Source: Dunaliella salina (lineage: Eukaryota > Chlorophyta > Chlorophyceae > Chlamydomonadales > Dunaliellaceae). Taken from it: a stretch of DNA of 14,581 nucleotides. Both the position numbers and the translations under genes were made by a program. Below, piece after piece: positions 1 to 9,362 of the stretch (position 1 is the stretch's first letter; each line of letters starts with the position of its first letter). A model generated the notes under the pieces. The model saw only the letters and a list, made by a program, of their open reading frames with translations, did no database searches and had not been told where the DNA came from. The stretch covers positions 83,496 through 98,076 of the forward strand of contig MU069436.1 of NCBI GenBank assembly GCA_002284615.2. The letters are read 5' to 3'.

Positions 1-445
1 GGGGTATGCGAGAGGGGACAAGAGGGGTGCGTGAGAGGGAGGAGGGGGACTTGTGGGGGGTTACGTAGGGTTTGACTTCAAGTTTGTAGGACTTCTCCAT
101 GTATAGGAATTTCCTTTCCGTATTCTAAACAGGCGTTGACTTGAATTTCTGAATTTATGACGAGGAATTAATGATTAATAGACCCCCCCCCCCCTCCATT
201 AAGAAAAATTGCCATCATTAATTACGTTTATTCATTAATTATGTCAATTATTTACGCTTCAGAAACGTGATTTGCAATTAATTCATTTTTCGAATTAATG
301 ATTAATCATTAACTGCCCCTTTGGAAACGCACCGTAAGTTTCCCTCAAAAATAGATAATTAATTTTTTTGTTTCACACACTTTCCCGTGTGCTCACAAAT
401 AGTTACTTTTTGGGGTGTCCGCAGTCATCCCACACCCATTAATAA

Positions 446-446
<1 letters not shown>
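1..446. other. Non-coding, low-complexity flank
   Basis: I see no gene here. The first 60 bases are strongly purine/G-rich, a run of about 13 C lies near 182-194, and 140-370 is AT-rich with many overlapping ATTAAT/TTAATTA words. All reading frames are short. This looks like intergenic simple sequence. Confidence 0.6.

Positions 447-511
<65 letters not shown>
447..511. repeat. (TTA)n trinucleotide microsatellite
   Basis: About 65 bases of uninterrupted TTA/ATT repeats, roughly 21 units. On the plus strand it makes an open frame reading as a run of leucines, which is an artefact of the repeat and not a protein. Confidence 0.95.
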
Positions 512-2120
512 GAAGCGCTCCGCCGGCCCAAATTTCGTTTCAATTTTTTGGGTCCTCCGTTTCCCTTTCACCGTGGACACCCCCATACGATCCACTGCAC
601 CCCCTCATTTTTGGCCATCCGCTGTAAAAGAAACACCATGATATGTTTTAGGTAATATGTAACTAGTTGGTACTTGCTGTGTGTAATTGCGGCAATTCTC
701 AACCCCATGCTCCTTGTCGGTCGCCAAATCATCTTCTGGAGGTAGGAGTGGACTAACATGCCAATCCATGCTGTTTGAAGAGGAGCTTGAGTGATAAGGA
801 CCTCACTCCACCTTTGTCCGCCCTCCATGCGCACGGACAGCCACAGAATCCAACCGGCACCGTCCTCCACGAAATTCAAGGTTCTTGTAAAAACCAGGCT
901 GGAATATATGCCTGCAAAGTCTTATGAGCAGGCGCGGCCGGGCTGCAGCGCTATTCCCGTCCAAATCTGCCCAACCGATTTGGTTGATTCTGGGATATCA
1001 CAAATGTCTTAGAAATTTGGGTATTTTTGCGGGATGATATACACTTTGTATGGTAATTGAAAGTTGAGAGTCAAATTTGAAAATTTGGGTAAAGAAGGAA
1101 AAGGTTGTGATCAAAGTGGGCCAAAGAGCTCCTTTGGGGCCTCTTTAGCCCTCTTGAAAGCCTCTCTTGTTTACTTCTCAACCCTCTTTACGCAGCCTCC
1201 CTTGTTCATGATACCTGGTTTCTATGTTTTTTCCTCAAGTCTTAACAATGCCTGGCTAAGTCAGGGATTTGGAAGACAGAAGCAAACATAGAAAGCATGC
1301 ACCAGGCCTGGTGATTCAGGGGGGCCACCTTCCAGTACTTGTGCACACCCACAAGCAGAGGTCAGCAGAAGCGATAGCAACATCAGCAGTGGTTCGGTCA
1401 GAATTGAGCCAGGGGCTGCCCAGGGTTTTGACCCAGAAATCAAGCCAAATATCTGCAGGGTGGGCTCTCTAGCCAGTTGCCTCCCCGCTTGCCTGACCAG
1501 TAGCATTGGCTGAGCACATCAGGAGAATGTTCTGGGGGGCCCATGGGGCTCAGGCAGGGGTCCAGGAAATGGCAAGTTAGAAGGATTGCAGTGCAGCCGG
1601 TGCACCATTTGGGGTCGCAACAGTTTTGCTGTTTGTAAGAGAACAGAAAAAAAATGGCTCCAAGAGGGTTTCAATTTGTAGCTTCTGGACGGCACAAGCA
1701 ATCCCTCTAAGAAACAAATGATTGGTGTGTTTGTGGGTCCGGTTAGAGGGGTCAAAAGTTGGCAGGGGGGTTTGGGGGGAATGGGGGGGTGCACTTGCTC
1801 TCTAAAGGTTTCCTGTGCCACTTTTTCATGGTTTTCAATCCATTGTTGGATTTTGAACATGAGAACTATTGATTGGCACCCATTCTAGATTTTGAATTGC
1901 AAAGGGAGCCAGTGCGCAGAACTCGGAGTCAGTGCCACTTGGGCATGGGTGTGGGCCGCAGGAGGTACAGGCAAACATCGAATGAATCAAAACTTAAAGG
2001 GTAGTAACATCTTGGAGTCTTTCATTGCTTGGTGAAGGTTGGGAGGGCAGTTTGTGGACTTGCAAGCCAGTTGTGTGGTGCCTGGTAGGGCAGGTATGCA
2101 TTGCTGTCCGTCACTCTCTA
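512..2120. other. Stretch without a recognisable gene
   Basis: Open frames are all under about 115 codons, overlap on both strands and show no domain I recognise. The minus-strand frame at 568-879 has a fairly protein-like composition (around residues 1-60), but I can assign no family and no clear exon borders. G-rich runs lie near 1740-1790. It could hold decayed transposon or intron sequence. Confidence 0.5.
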
Positions 2121-2361
2121 CTATGACCCGAGTTGCCTCAGATACAGCAGCTTGTCTTTGTCAGGGCCACCGCTGGGTGCCCGGCGGCTGTGCCTTATGA
2201 AAATGTGAGCATGGGACAAGTATGCAGGCCTTGGAACATCTGCATACATTGCCACACCGACTTCCCATAAATTCAGCATTGACATATCCCGGTGCATCTG
2301 GTACGCATGGTGAATGATGACACTTGCGCGCTGTACACAAGACTCTAATGCATGGACCTGC
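2121..2361 (-). CDS. Possible terminal exon, unknown protein (weak)
   Basis: Read on the minus strand, a frame of about 79 codons follows a plausible splice acceptor (GGCAG just before position 2361) and ends at a TAG at 2121-2123. The translation has balanced composition with amphipathic stretches (around LNLWEVGVAMYADVPRPAYL) and lacks the low complexity seen in neighbouring frames. I do not recognise the protein. No upstream exon can be firmly linked; the frame at 2991-3250 on the same strand is one possibility. It could equally be a chance open frame. Confidence 0.2.
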
Positions 2362-2386
2362 CGCTCACCCCTCAACACCCTTCCCC

Positions 2387-2467
2387 CTCCCCTGCTAGTG
2401 CTTGCTCCCCCTGTCCCCTGCTAGTGCTTGCTCCCCCTGTCCCCTGCTAGTGCTTGCTCCCCCTATC
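2387..2467. repeat. 26-bp tandem repeat, about 3 copies
   Basis: A unit containing CTGCTAGTGCTTGCTCCCC recurs at 2392, 2418 and 2444, an exact 26-bp period. The first two copies are essentially identical and the third diverges at its end (CTATCACTGG). 26 is not a multiple of three, so the repeat shifts frame in each copy and is unlikely to be coding. It sits just upstream, on the minus strand, of the weak exon candidate ending at 2121. Confidence 0.95.
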
Positions 2468-2990
2468 ACTGGTCCCACCTCTCGCTGCCCGTCAATCTTT
2501 GCCCCATGTCTCTGCTGCAGCTCCTTTCTGCAGTGCGGTGAATGTGCAGATGTCAAGGGGATTTCAAAAGGAGCAGATCAATACCCTTATTGCTTGCACA
2601 CCCTTATTGTTTTTGGAGGGGCACTGGCAGAGGGGTTTGGGGGGAAAGGTTTTGTTAGCACAAAGTTTGCACCAACTTCCAGACAACATATTCTACCCTT
2701 TTGATGGCTCACTGAAACTGAGGTCTTTTTTCGAATTTGAATGTACTCATTTGGATTTGTGTGAACATGCATTGGGACCAAACTTTGCCCCCCCATTTTA
2801 ACAGACGTTGTGCTGTTAACGTCCCGAGGTGACTTTCACCAAATCACTTTATAATTTGAGAGCAAATGTTCAGGGCTGCATACTCGTTATTTCGAAAGTC
2901 GACGCAAGGGGTGCCCTGGATGCTCCCCTCCTGTATCTCCCCAGCCACTGCACCATCCCAGATTCTGAGACCAGTTCCTGCCAACCAGTT

Positions 2991-3250
2991 TTACACCAGC
3001 AAAACTTTTTTATGAAGTCGAAATGGGTTTGAAGCAACATTATTTTGGGGTGAACCCCATAGATGATTCTTTGACCCATGTCCTGCATATCCTGTCTGAG
3101 AACCAAAACATGGGACAAATTTAAGCCAGCGCAGGCCCCCTTGGAAACGGCCAGTAAGAGCTTTAAATGCCTCAAGAAGTGCCCCTGGCTCACTCTGGGC
3201 GCCCCGTCTTGCATACATCTGTGCAGCATTACCAAACAAGTCGCCCTCAA
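2991..3250 (-). CDS. Possible exon, unknown protein (weak)
   Basis: On the minus strand an acceptor-like TGCACCCTAG precedes position 3250. It is followed by an open frame whose first ~37 codons look protein-like (GDLFGNAAQMYARRG, then an Ala/Leu-rich helix-like stretch). Nearer 2991 the composition degrades, so the real exon, if any, probably ends around 3140; no clean GT donor is visible there. I do not recognise a family. An overlapping longer frame on the same strand (2870-3250) is less convincing. Confidence 0.15.
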
Positions 3251-5260
3251 CTAGGGTGCATACTCAGTATGCCTGATTCTCTAGAGGGATTGAGGTCCTC
3301 ATTTTACACGTGGCTCACCCTATTGCAAAAACAAGCAGATTTCTGAACTCATTTCCATGTTCGTCCCATTGCCAATGTTGCTGCTCATCCTGCGCTCTCG
3401 ATGCTTGCAGGACTGAACCAGGTTGCAGTGAAGAAGAGCGTGCTGGTGATTCTGCGGCTTGGATTGTGGCCAGCAGCCCCTCCTGCCTGAGTCTGCGAGG
3501 AGGACTCCTTACGCAGTCACCTCCAGGAGGAAACCTCTAGGTTGGTCTTATACCTAGGGATCTTTTATGATGGTTCAGGCCAACACTTTGCAATGCATTT
3601 GTAATCAGCGATGACACATTGGGTGGAAACAGACATGCCTGGATGGCATGACAGAGGAAGAAGAAGAAGAAGAAGAGGGTACACCCGCTTACGAGGGCAG
3701 CTGAGGCAGGTTCTACCCCAGGACCACATCCAACGGAGAGGTTCTATGGGGAGGCACTACAGCACAGCATGCATTTTTTTTACACCCTGTTTTCCCGGAT
3801 GGCATGTCGGCGGCGACACATGACCGCGACACATGACAGACATGCTGTATGACTCATTGGATGGTCAGACATGGCTAGATGAAGTGGTCAGCGACATGTC
3901 TGGATGAAATGGTTAGTGATGCGGAGGTGGGACTTAGAAGTACTTGTTTCTCCACTGTGTGCATCAGTAAGCATTGTGTATGCACCATTCATGCGCTGAG
4001 TGAACCAGGGTTGGGATTACTTGCGTGCACCACTGTGTGCATCAGTACGCCTTTTTCCCTTGTGTGGGTACCTTTACCCCTTGCCTGCAGAAGATTCCAG
4101 TGCCCCTTGATGCCCTGTTGTTCCCGTTTGTTTGGCATTGAAGAAAAGGATATGCAAGGGAAGCCCAAGTAAGCAGTGCACTTCCTAAAGCAAGGAAGGA
4201 AGTGAGTTGCGGTCCTGCTGGAAGTTACCCACGCTCATGTGTGTTTTTGCGTATCCTGTCTTTCAACTTTGTGGCACTTGTACTTTTGTGGGGGGCACTC
4301 TGAGTCTAAGCACCAATCATGTAGTTGGGATGGATGCTTAAGCATGCACTGAGTCTGGCCATCGACTCCAAGCATGTTGAGGTCAGGCTACCAGTGTCAA
4401 TTGAATGTGTAACACATACTCCTGAATTTAGTAGCGTACATTTGGGCATTTGCTTTGAGAAATATTGTAGGAGGCTGACTGCCGCATTCATACTTTAATT
4501 CTGTTGTTTGCTAAGTTGGCTTTTTGACCGCTTTGTTCATCTGACTCAAACATGTTGGACCCATCTTAAAATTGCTGCTCTACCTACCGAAAGGCTTCTG
4601 TTCCCAGTGTTTGGTTGGGCTATGTTGGCGGCGAGAATAAAGCATTTTCCTCATGTTTGAAATAGGCAGGTTTTCTGTTGCTGCTGCTTTCAAAGCAGTG
4701 CACTTAGAGCATTCATGCTATTTATGCTGCACCCTTGTTGAGAAATTTTGCATGGACTTGGACAAGTTGGCCACCCGAAGAAATGTTGCAGAGTGACAGA
4801 AGCACATGACGTCTTCTGTTTGTTTTTGATTATTTTTTACCACATAGGATGCTCGGATTTCCCTGATGCTCACAAGCCCAGGGTGTCCTTTCTCCTTATG
4901 ACTGCGTGGGAACAGATCATGCGGCTTGCACCCAAAAAACGTTGCAAATGCTTGATGTGCGTTGATTGACAAAGTTACTTCTATTTATCCGTGCTTTCTT
5001 TTTAAACCTTTTGAAAATGCGTATCATTCATGGGCTTTCTGCAGGTATTTATCCTCTTTGTAAACAGCACCTGTTGTTTGCCTTAGGCTTCATTGGAACG
5101 ATAGGTTAACAACGACTGGACAAAGCGAACGTATCCTGGACATGCGTGACATTCCACATAGAACTCAGTCACAGCGGACATCCTATTGTATCTAGAAAGG
5201 ATGATTCCTGACAACCTTCATAAGCGCACCCCGCTGAGATGACACAAAGATACCCTATCC
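3251..5260. other. Stretch without a recognisable gene
   Basis: No frame here carries a domain I can identify. Small repeats are present: a (GAA)n run at about 3657-3675, GCGACACATGAC twice near 3813-3836, and CACTGTGTGCATCAGTA at about 3952 and again at about 4031. The segment 4846-4966 on the plus strand follows an acceptor-like CACATAG and stays open to a TGA, but without a recognisable product. The rest looks like intergenic or intronic sequence. Confidence 0.5.
3657..3677. repeat. (GAA)n short microsatellite
   Basis: Six to seven consecutive AAG/GAA triplets. Short and uninterrupted; no functional implication seen. Confidence 0.85.
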
Positions 5261-5588
5261 CCTCCAGATCGGGCCATCTGCAATTCAGGATGTAGAACGC
5301 GGAATTTTTTTGTGATTGGTTTAGTACTCAGCTTATGCCTCCAAATCGGACGATCTACAATTCAGGATGTAGGGCGCGGAATTGCTTTGTCACTGATTCA
5401 GTACAAAGCTAATGGAACCAGGAAAAGGCTATGAAAGGGGAATTAGGCCCCAAGCATCACGGGAAGGAACATTCTTCGTGCAAACACGGTAACGAACCCC
5501 CACGAGGATGACCAGGCCCACTACCCCTTCCAAATTAAACCATCAAGGATTCAGGATTTTAGGCGCGGATAACATTGTACCAGGATTA
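5261..5588. repeat. Diverged 77-bp repeats (2 tandem + 1 displaced)
   Basis: The segment 5261-5337 is followed directly by a similar segment at 5338-5412. They share CTCCA.ATCGG, then ATCT.CAATTCAGGATGTAG, then CGCGGAATT, then TGATT and a TAGTACTCAGC/CAGTACAAAGC ending. A third, more diverged copy (CCTTCCAAAT, ATTCAGGATT, AGGCGCGGAT) lies at 5526-5588 after a gap of about 110 bases. A GATGAC-plus-pyrimidine stretch precedes both the first and third copies, so the true unit may be longer. Confidence 0.8.
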
Positions 5589-5624
5589 TGAAATCAGAAT
5601 GACCATGTCTAGGAGCGCGCCCAT

Positions 5625-5726
5625 GGGTAAGGGTTGAAGGTTGACGTTTAAAGTTGAGGTTTAAGGTTTAGGGTTGACATTCGTTGGTTAACATTTAAGG
5701 TTAACGTTTAAGGTTTAGGGTTGACG
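5625..5726. repeat. Degenerate telomere-like repeats, left block
   Basis: The block is made of variants of GGTTTAGGG, GGTTTAAGG and GGTTAACGTTTAAGG interspersed with TTGACG. GGTTTAGGGTTGAC occurs twice in about 70 bases. It resembles the plant/algal telomere unit TTTAGGG but is too degenerate to be a functional telomere, so interstitial or subtelomeric sequence is likely. The same word set resumes at 6834, on the far side of LINE copy A. Confidence 0.75.
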
Positions 5727-5736
5727 CCTACAGTCA

Positions 5737-6809
5737 CTGAAGCTCACAACCCAATGTCTCAACAAGGAGACTTCCGGAAAAATCCAAAGACAACCCTTAA
5801 ACAAATAAATCTTGTCAAACGGATACACTGTACACACAGAGTCATGCCTCCAACTTCAACTTTTCCAGTTCTGATAGATGCCCACTCTGTGCAAATACGG
5901 ACAGCATCAATCACGTTCTGCTTAGGTGTACGAACCCAACAAAGAGTGGGATGCGCGCCAACAGACACCATGCGGCCCTTAGTCTCTGTGTAGAAGCCCT
6001 GAGTAAAGGCCGATATGGCTCATCCCTCATTAGCATGGATGGCTGCAATCATGACAGACTTCTGGATCAAGGCATACAAATCCCTGAAAACACCGCTCGA
6101 GCTATTCCAGATTGGGTTTTCCCAAATGGCAATGCCTCACCTGCACGGCACCGAAGCCGCCCTGATGCTCACTTTGTGCGCCCTATCCCAGGCAGACAAG
6201 CCCACATCGATCCTTCCAAGATCCCCCCAAATGATAGAGATATTCACCTTGTCGAACTTACATTCTGCCCTGACACAAATCCCTTCATCACTTTGGAACG
6301 TGCACGGACTCAACATTTCCACATCATTAACAGACTTAAAACACGCAGCTTAAGAAACCCAAACAGGAATAACGAAGTGATTTTGCACGTCATCTTAATT
6401 GGTGTGGGTGGCACGATTTACAATGATCATACAATTACACCTCTTATGAGTCTGGGCCTGACCAAACAAAAAGCTAAATCGCTAGAATCCCAGCTTAGGG
6501 ACCATGCCATCCAAAGATTATCCACCATCATTCACACTAGACATGCACTTTGCTTTCAGGGGGCATCTGGGAGGGGGTTTGCTGGGCGCGCGGTGGCGGC
6601 TGAGGATGGAAGAAGGAGAGTCCGAGCGCTCAGGGGCATGGCTAGCAATCCTCCGGATCCCCATTGGTTTTGTCCCTTGCTCTCTCCTAGGCTAGGTTTG
6701 CCTAGTTTAGGTGGAGGGCCTCCTGGTGAGGCCTCTAACTTTTGTTGGGGATTCTTCCCTTAATGCACGCGGCCTTTGGCTTGTGTAGACTTTTCTTTTC
6801 TTTTCTTTT
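5737..6809 (+). mobile_element. LINE copy A, 5'-truncated, with (TTTTC)4 tail
   Basis: This is the 3' portion of a non-LTR retrotransposon. Homology to LINE copy B in this window starts within the first tens of bases, and a continuous frame runs 5801-6763. A short 3' region follows, then four TTTTC units at 6791-6809. CAGTCA occurs at 5731-5736 and at 6810-6815 (its first C shared with the tail), a possible 6-bp target-site duplication. Telomere-like repeats flank the insertion on both sides. The 3' region carries self-complementary stretches (GGAGGGCCTCC, GAGGCCTC, CCTAGGCTAGG) that could fold near the tail. The 5' truncation is typical of target-primed reverse transcription. RT and RNase H domains are absent. 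Confidence 0.85.
5801..6763 (+). pseudogene. LINE C-terminal zinc finger/restriction-like endonuclease fragment
   Basis: An open frame of about 320 codons without a genuine start; an ATG at 5951 is internal. Visible in order: the segment matching copy B's YRTSTLFNQKHA (here TDTLYTQSHA); an intact CCHC finger, CPLC then NHVLLRC (first Cys at 5879); an RHH at the position of the usual RHN; RPDA (Asp at 6164-6166); IHLVELT (Glu at 6254-6256); a GVGGTIYND motif; and an ending that includes NPPDPH near 6640-6663. In restriction-like endonucleases of R2/Dualen-type LINEs this arrangement forms the target-nicking domain. The usual E-x-K lysine is Thr here, so activity is doubtful. Just upstream, near 5818, the homology changes frame (LKQINLVKR in the previous frame), showing a frameshift. 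It is a dead fragment. Confidence 0.75.
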
Positions 6810-6833
6810 CAGTCAACACTTGGGATTCATGCT

Positions 6834-6968
6834 TTAGGTTGAGGTTGTTAGGTTTAAGGTTTAGGGTTAACATTTCAGGTTAACGTTTGAGATTTAGGGT
6901 TGACGTCTTCATGCTTGAAGTAGAGGTTGTTAGGTTGAGGTTAGGTTCAGCTTCAGGTTGAAGGTTCC
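6834..6968. repeat. Degenerate telomere-like repeats, right block
   Basis: This block repeats the words of the left block in the same orientation: GGTTTAAGGTTTAGGGTT, AACATTT.AGGTTAACGTTT, TTTAGGGTTGACG, plus GAGGTTGTTAGGTT twice. The order AACATTT-AGGTTAACGTTT-TTTAGGGTTGACG is shared with 5678-5726. That supports one original array or a duplicated unit now interrupted by LINE copy A. Confidence 0.75.
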
Positions 6969-7569
6969 TACCATCATTACAACAATTGTCCCTAGCACGA
7001 ACTAGTATGTTATGCATAATGGGTGAGGACGATGCAGGCTTTATTGAAGAAGTTGTTAAGCTGGTGCCCACCTGAGGCTCAAGCCAGACAAAGAAAATGG
7101 GGGAATGCTTGCCAAACTCAAGAAGGAGAAGGAGGAAAAAATGTTTGCATCAGCTAGTAAGGCTGAGTGCCAGAAAGAGCAAGCAAGTGGGGTATCACAA
7201 AGCTTAGCCCCATTCACACTAGGACAAATTGGGGTCCAAACTGGGTTTTCAAATTTCCAATCCTAATCCGAACAAGCCCCCCCCCACCCCCCATTGGGAT
7301 TCACTAGTTTCGACTTCACCACAAATTCAAACCTGGAGCAGTAAGGCCCCGGTCAGACGGGCGAGATCACCCCCCCCGGATCCGGGGTCGGGATCAGGGT
7401 TGGAATCAGGATTTTTTGTTTTACCCGTGTGGTTGCACGCAAGAAAAGCGCACAAAAAACTCTCAGCAGGTCAAAATGCAGGATGTGTACATCTTTAATA
7501 CTTCATTTGTGCGATGAGTGGGAATCATAATCCAACCAAGCAGACAGAGCTGACCCATTGTGGAGACGG
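6969..7569. other. Stretch without a recognisable gene
   Basis: The plus strand contains a short open segment near 7019-7073 (GEDDAGFIEEVVKLVPT then a stop) followed by an A/G-rich stretch (7090-7190) that would encode a charged, helix-like peptide. I cannot assign it. C-runs occur at 7277-7294 and 7370-7378. No domain, RNA gene or clean repeat was identified. Confidence 0.45.
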
Positions 7570-7768
7570 CGTCGGAATGTTGTATTTCATTACAGGACCG
7601 TTACTAGCTGGTTTCTCAGCTAGTAACATAGACCGCAACCGTGCAGTAACCATCGGGGTTACAAGGAAACCCGTGGTTACTGCACGGTTGCGGTCTATGT
7701 TACTAAATGAAAAACCAGCTAGTAACCCAGCAAGTAACGGTCCTGTAATGAAATACAACATTTCAACG
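7570..7768. repeat. Long near-perfect palindrome (foldback / MITE-like)
   Basis: The left arm pairs with the right arm in nested blocks. Bases 7576-7604 are the exact reverse complement of 7734-7762 (29 bp), 7605-7614 of 7712-7721 (10 bp), and 7622-7652 of 7674-7704 (31 bp). A central spacer of about 21 bases (7653-7673) is itself partly complementary. Outer pairing continues weakly to about 7570/7768. The right arm holds an extra segment (GTAACCCAGCAA, 7722-7733) not matched on the left. No open frame is meaningful here: frames on both strands translate the same arms. No clear target duplication is visible. Confidence 0.9.
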
Positions 7769-8135
7769 GGTGTATGAGGGGATGTTTTTGAGGGGGAGGG
7801 ACTTCTGGAAGACCACAGGAAGGCAGAAGCAGAAAGACCATCAAGAACCGGGGTTGAATCCACGGTCCCTACTGGCCAAAGTGGTCTGCGCGGGGATTAG
7901 CTGTAAGTTCCGCAATTACCTGCAGAACATGCTGCGGATGCTGTTACTTCCGTGCGGAGGATGGGAAGGAGGAAAGCTGCGCAGTTGATTACATTGCAGC
8001 TGAAGAGCTCTCACCTGGCTGGATTCCATTACAAGCACTTACATTATTGCTCCCAGGCTGCCAAGAACCATTGCAGCCACCGGTGAAAACGCCTGCGGAT
8101 CCAGATCAGGCAGAAATGCATGTGTTCCAACCAAA
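7769..8135. other. Stretch without a recognisable gene
   Basis: I see no motif, repeat or RNA gene. A GGTTGAATCC string near 7853 resembles a tRNA T-loop, but no acceptor stem or anticodon arm accompanies it. The last part, just upstream of 8136, may belong to the diverged LINE copy D, but I cannot align it confidently. Confidence 0.45.
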
Positions 8136-8399
8136 ATGCAATTCAAACTATTAGGACTGGATCACCAGCGTGCCACTAAGCTTGCTCAACAACTGCATGC
8201 CCAATCCGTTCAGCATGCCCACAAACTTGTTTCCACACGTTGCGCTATCGAAAGCAAGAGTACTTCCCATAGCCAGGTTCTAGAACCAAGTGCTTCTAGT
8301 AACCCTCCAGATCCACATTTGCCTGTCTTGACTCATATCTTGTGGTGGAGGGGACTCACGGCTCTTAATGCGTCAATTTGTCTCCTTTTCCTTAATTGA
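8136..8399 (+). pseudogene. LINE copy D: diverged C-terminal stub
   Basis: The frame encodes about 87 residues matching the extreme C-terminus of the same LINE superfamily. FKLLGLDHQRATKLAQQLH aligns with LMSLGLTKQKAKSLESQLR of copy A, HAHKLVSTRCAIESK aligns with LSTIIHTRHALCFQ, and it carries the NPPDPH motif near 8302-8319. The first ATG is internal to the family's reading frame, so this is a 5'-truncated insertion, not a gene. It is clearly more diverged from A and C than they are from each other and probably belongs to a different subfamily. Downstream there is a TAA/TGA region and a short TTTTCC stretch but no TTTTC array. Confidence 0.65.
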
Positions 8400-8426
8400 T
8401 ACAAGGAGAGTTACTCTGCATACGTA

Positions 8427-9068
8427 CCGTATCGACGCTACCATCTTGCGACGCCACTATCTTGCGAGGTGCCCAAAATAATTTCATATTTTTTTTGCGA
8501 CATTGTATCTTGCAAGGGAGGTCCAGTAATTAGCAAAATTTGCGAACACGAAAAAAAAGTTCAGCAACAAACGACGCTTAGCTGGTCCACAGCTGCATGC
8601 AACCCGTAGCTGTGCATGCTGGCGCCCCTGCCTCCACACCAGGCACTGGCATGCGCATGCTTCCTTGTGCCAATTGGCCCAATGATGCTGATGCTGCTGC
8701 TGATGATGATGATGATGTTGCAGCCTGGGACCGTGCAGGTGGGAACCCCGCGGAGGAGGAGGCTTACTGTGGTTGCTGCATGCTGCTCCTGCTGCTGCAT
8801 GTGGGCTGAAGGAGGGTCCTCCAGGGAGCTCCCATGGGCTGGGGTCCGGCTTCCCTCACCAGTCGCTGTGTGCTTGGTGCAACCAAAGTCGAAAAGGGTC
8901 GGTATGCCCTTGGCCGCATGTGGTTCCATTTCTAGACGCAAATAGGCCAGTATTAGAACACGCGCATCTTGCGAGGCCTTAAATAAAGTAATTTCTGCCG
9001 ACGCTGAAATCCTGCGAAGGGCTCTGGCAGTTAATTATTTACTCGCAAGATACCCAGCGTCGATACGG
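8427..9068. mobile_element. MITE-like non-autonomous DNA transposon, TA-flanked
   Basis: The left end CCGTATCGACGCT (8427-8439) is matched exactly by its reverse complement at 9056-9068. Beyond a 3-4 base gap the homology continues with ATCTTGCGA on the left (8443-8451) and its complement at 9043-9051. TA flanks both ends (8425-8426 and 9069-9070), consistent with a TA target duplication. ATCTTGCGA or a one-base variant also occurs at 8459-8467, 8507-8515, 8966-8974 and 9009-9017, clustered near both ends like transposase-binding repeats. The 642-bp interior has only low-complexity frames (trinucleotide runs near 8684-8720) and no transposase. A Tc1/mariner-type origin would fit the TA but is inference. 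Confidence 0.75.
8684..8720. repeat. GCT/GAT trinucleotide run inside the MITE-like element
   Basis: GATGCTGATGCTGCTGCTGATGATGATGATGATG-like simple sequence. It produces Met-rich and Asp-rich open frames in different registers, which I do not regard as genes. Confidence 0.8.
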
Positions 9069-9070
9069 TA

Positions 9071-9362
9071 ACTTTTTTTTGGCGAGGCCCCATTCATGGC
9101 GTGAGCCCCTACGTCAGAACGTTGCTTTTTGTTACCAAAGCACTTCTACCCGTGCGATGACCAATCCCACATCAAAGGTGCGGTTACTGAATACTGCACC
9201 CCGCACTTTGATTCTTTTTTTTCGATTAAGTAATTTTCAAACACGATGCGATGACACTCTTAAATTAGAGGAGGTGTCCCGAAGAAGTATGCCCCTTAGG
9301 GCAGTCAACGCCTGGGGGCTTAAAAACAAAATCAGAGCACCAAAACCGACCTTCCCAGATTT
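9071..9362. other. Short stretch without a gene
   Basis: An open frame of about 100 codons on the plus strand (9079-9387) has no recognisable motif and runs into the satellite-like repeats. A T-run lies at 9073-9080. Nothing else is supportable. Confidence 0.4.

Noticed and set aside
387..641. Poly-leucine open frame that could look like a membrane segment
   Set aside because: It is the (TTA)n microsatellite read in one frame.
2798..2819. Small hairpin TTAACAG...CTGTTAA
   Set aside because: A 7-bp stem is expected by chance in a window of this length and there is no supporting context.
6015..6353. Frame of 112 codons overlapping the LINE endonuclease fragment
   Set aside because: It is out of frame with the conserved CCHC/PD/E-x-K reading. 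Its ending recurs in copy C only because the DNA is nearly identical.
5625..6968. Functional chromosome end
   Set aside because: The repeats are degenerate, short and interrupted, with kilobases of other sequence on both sides.
7514..7863. Two similar proteins encoded on opposite strands
   Set aside because: Both are translations of the palindrome arms, so their similarity follows from the inverted repeat and not from coding.
7845..7875. tRNA-like T-loop string GGTTGAATCC; also GGGATTCGATC near 10725
   Set aside because: No acceptor stem, D-arm or anticodon arm can be paired around either. The second lies inside LINE coding sequence.
8561..8945. Overlapping 109- and 126-codon frames inside the MITE-like element
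   Set aside because: Low complexity from GCT/GAT and GGA runs, no transposase motif, and overlap on both strands.
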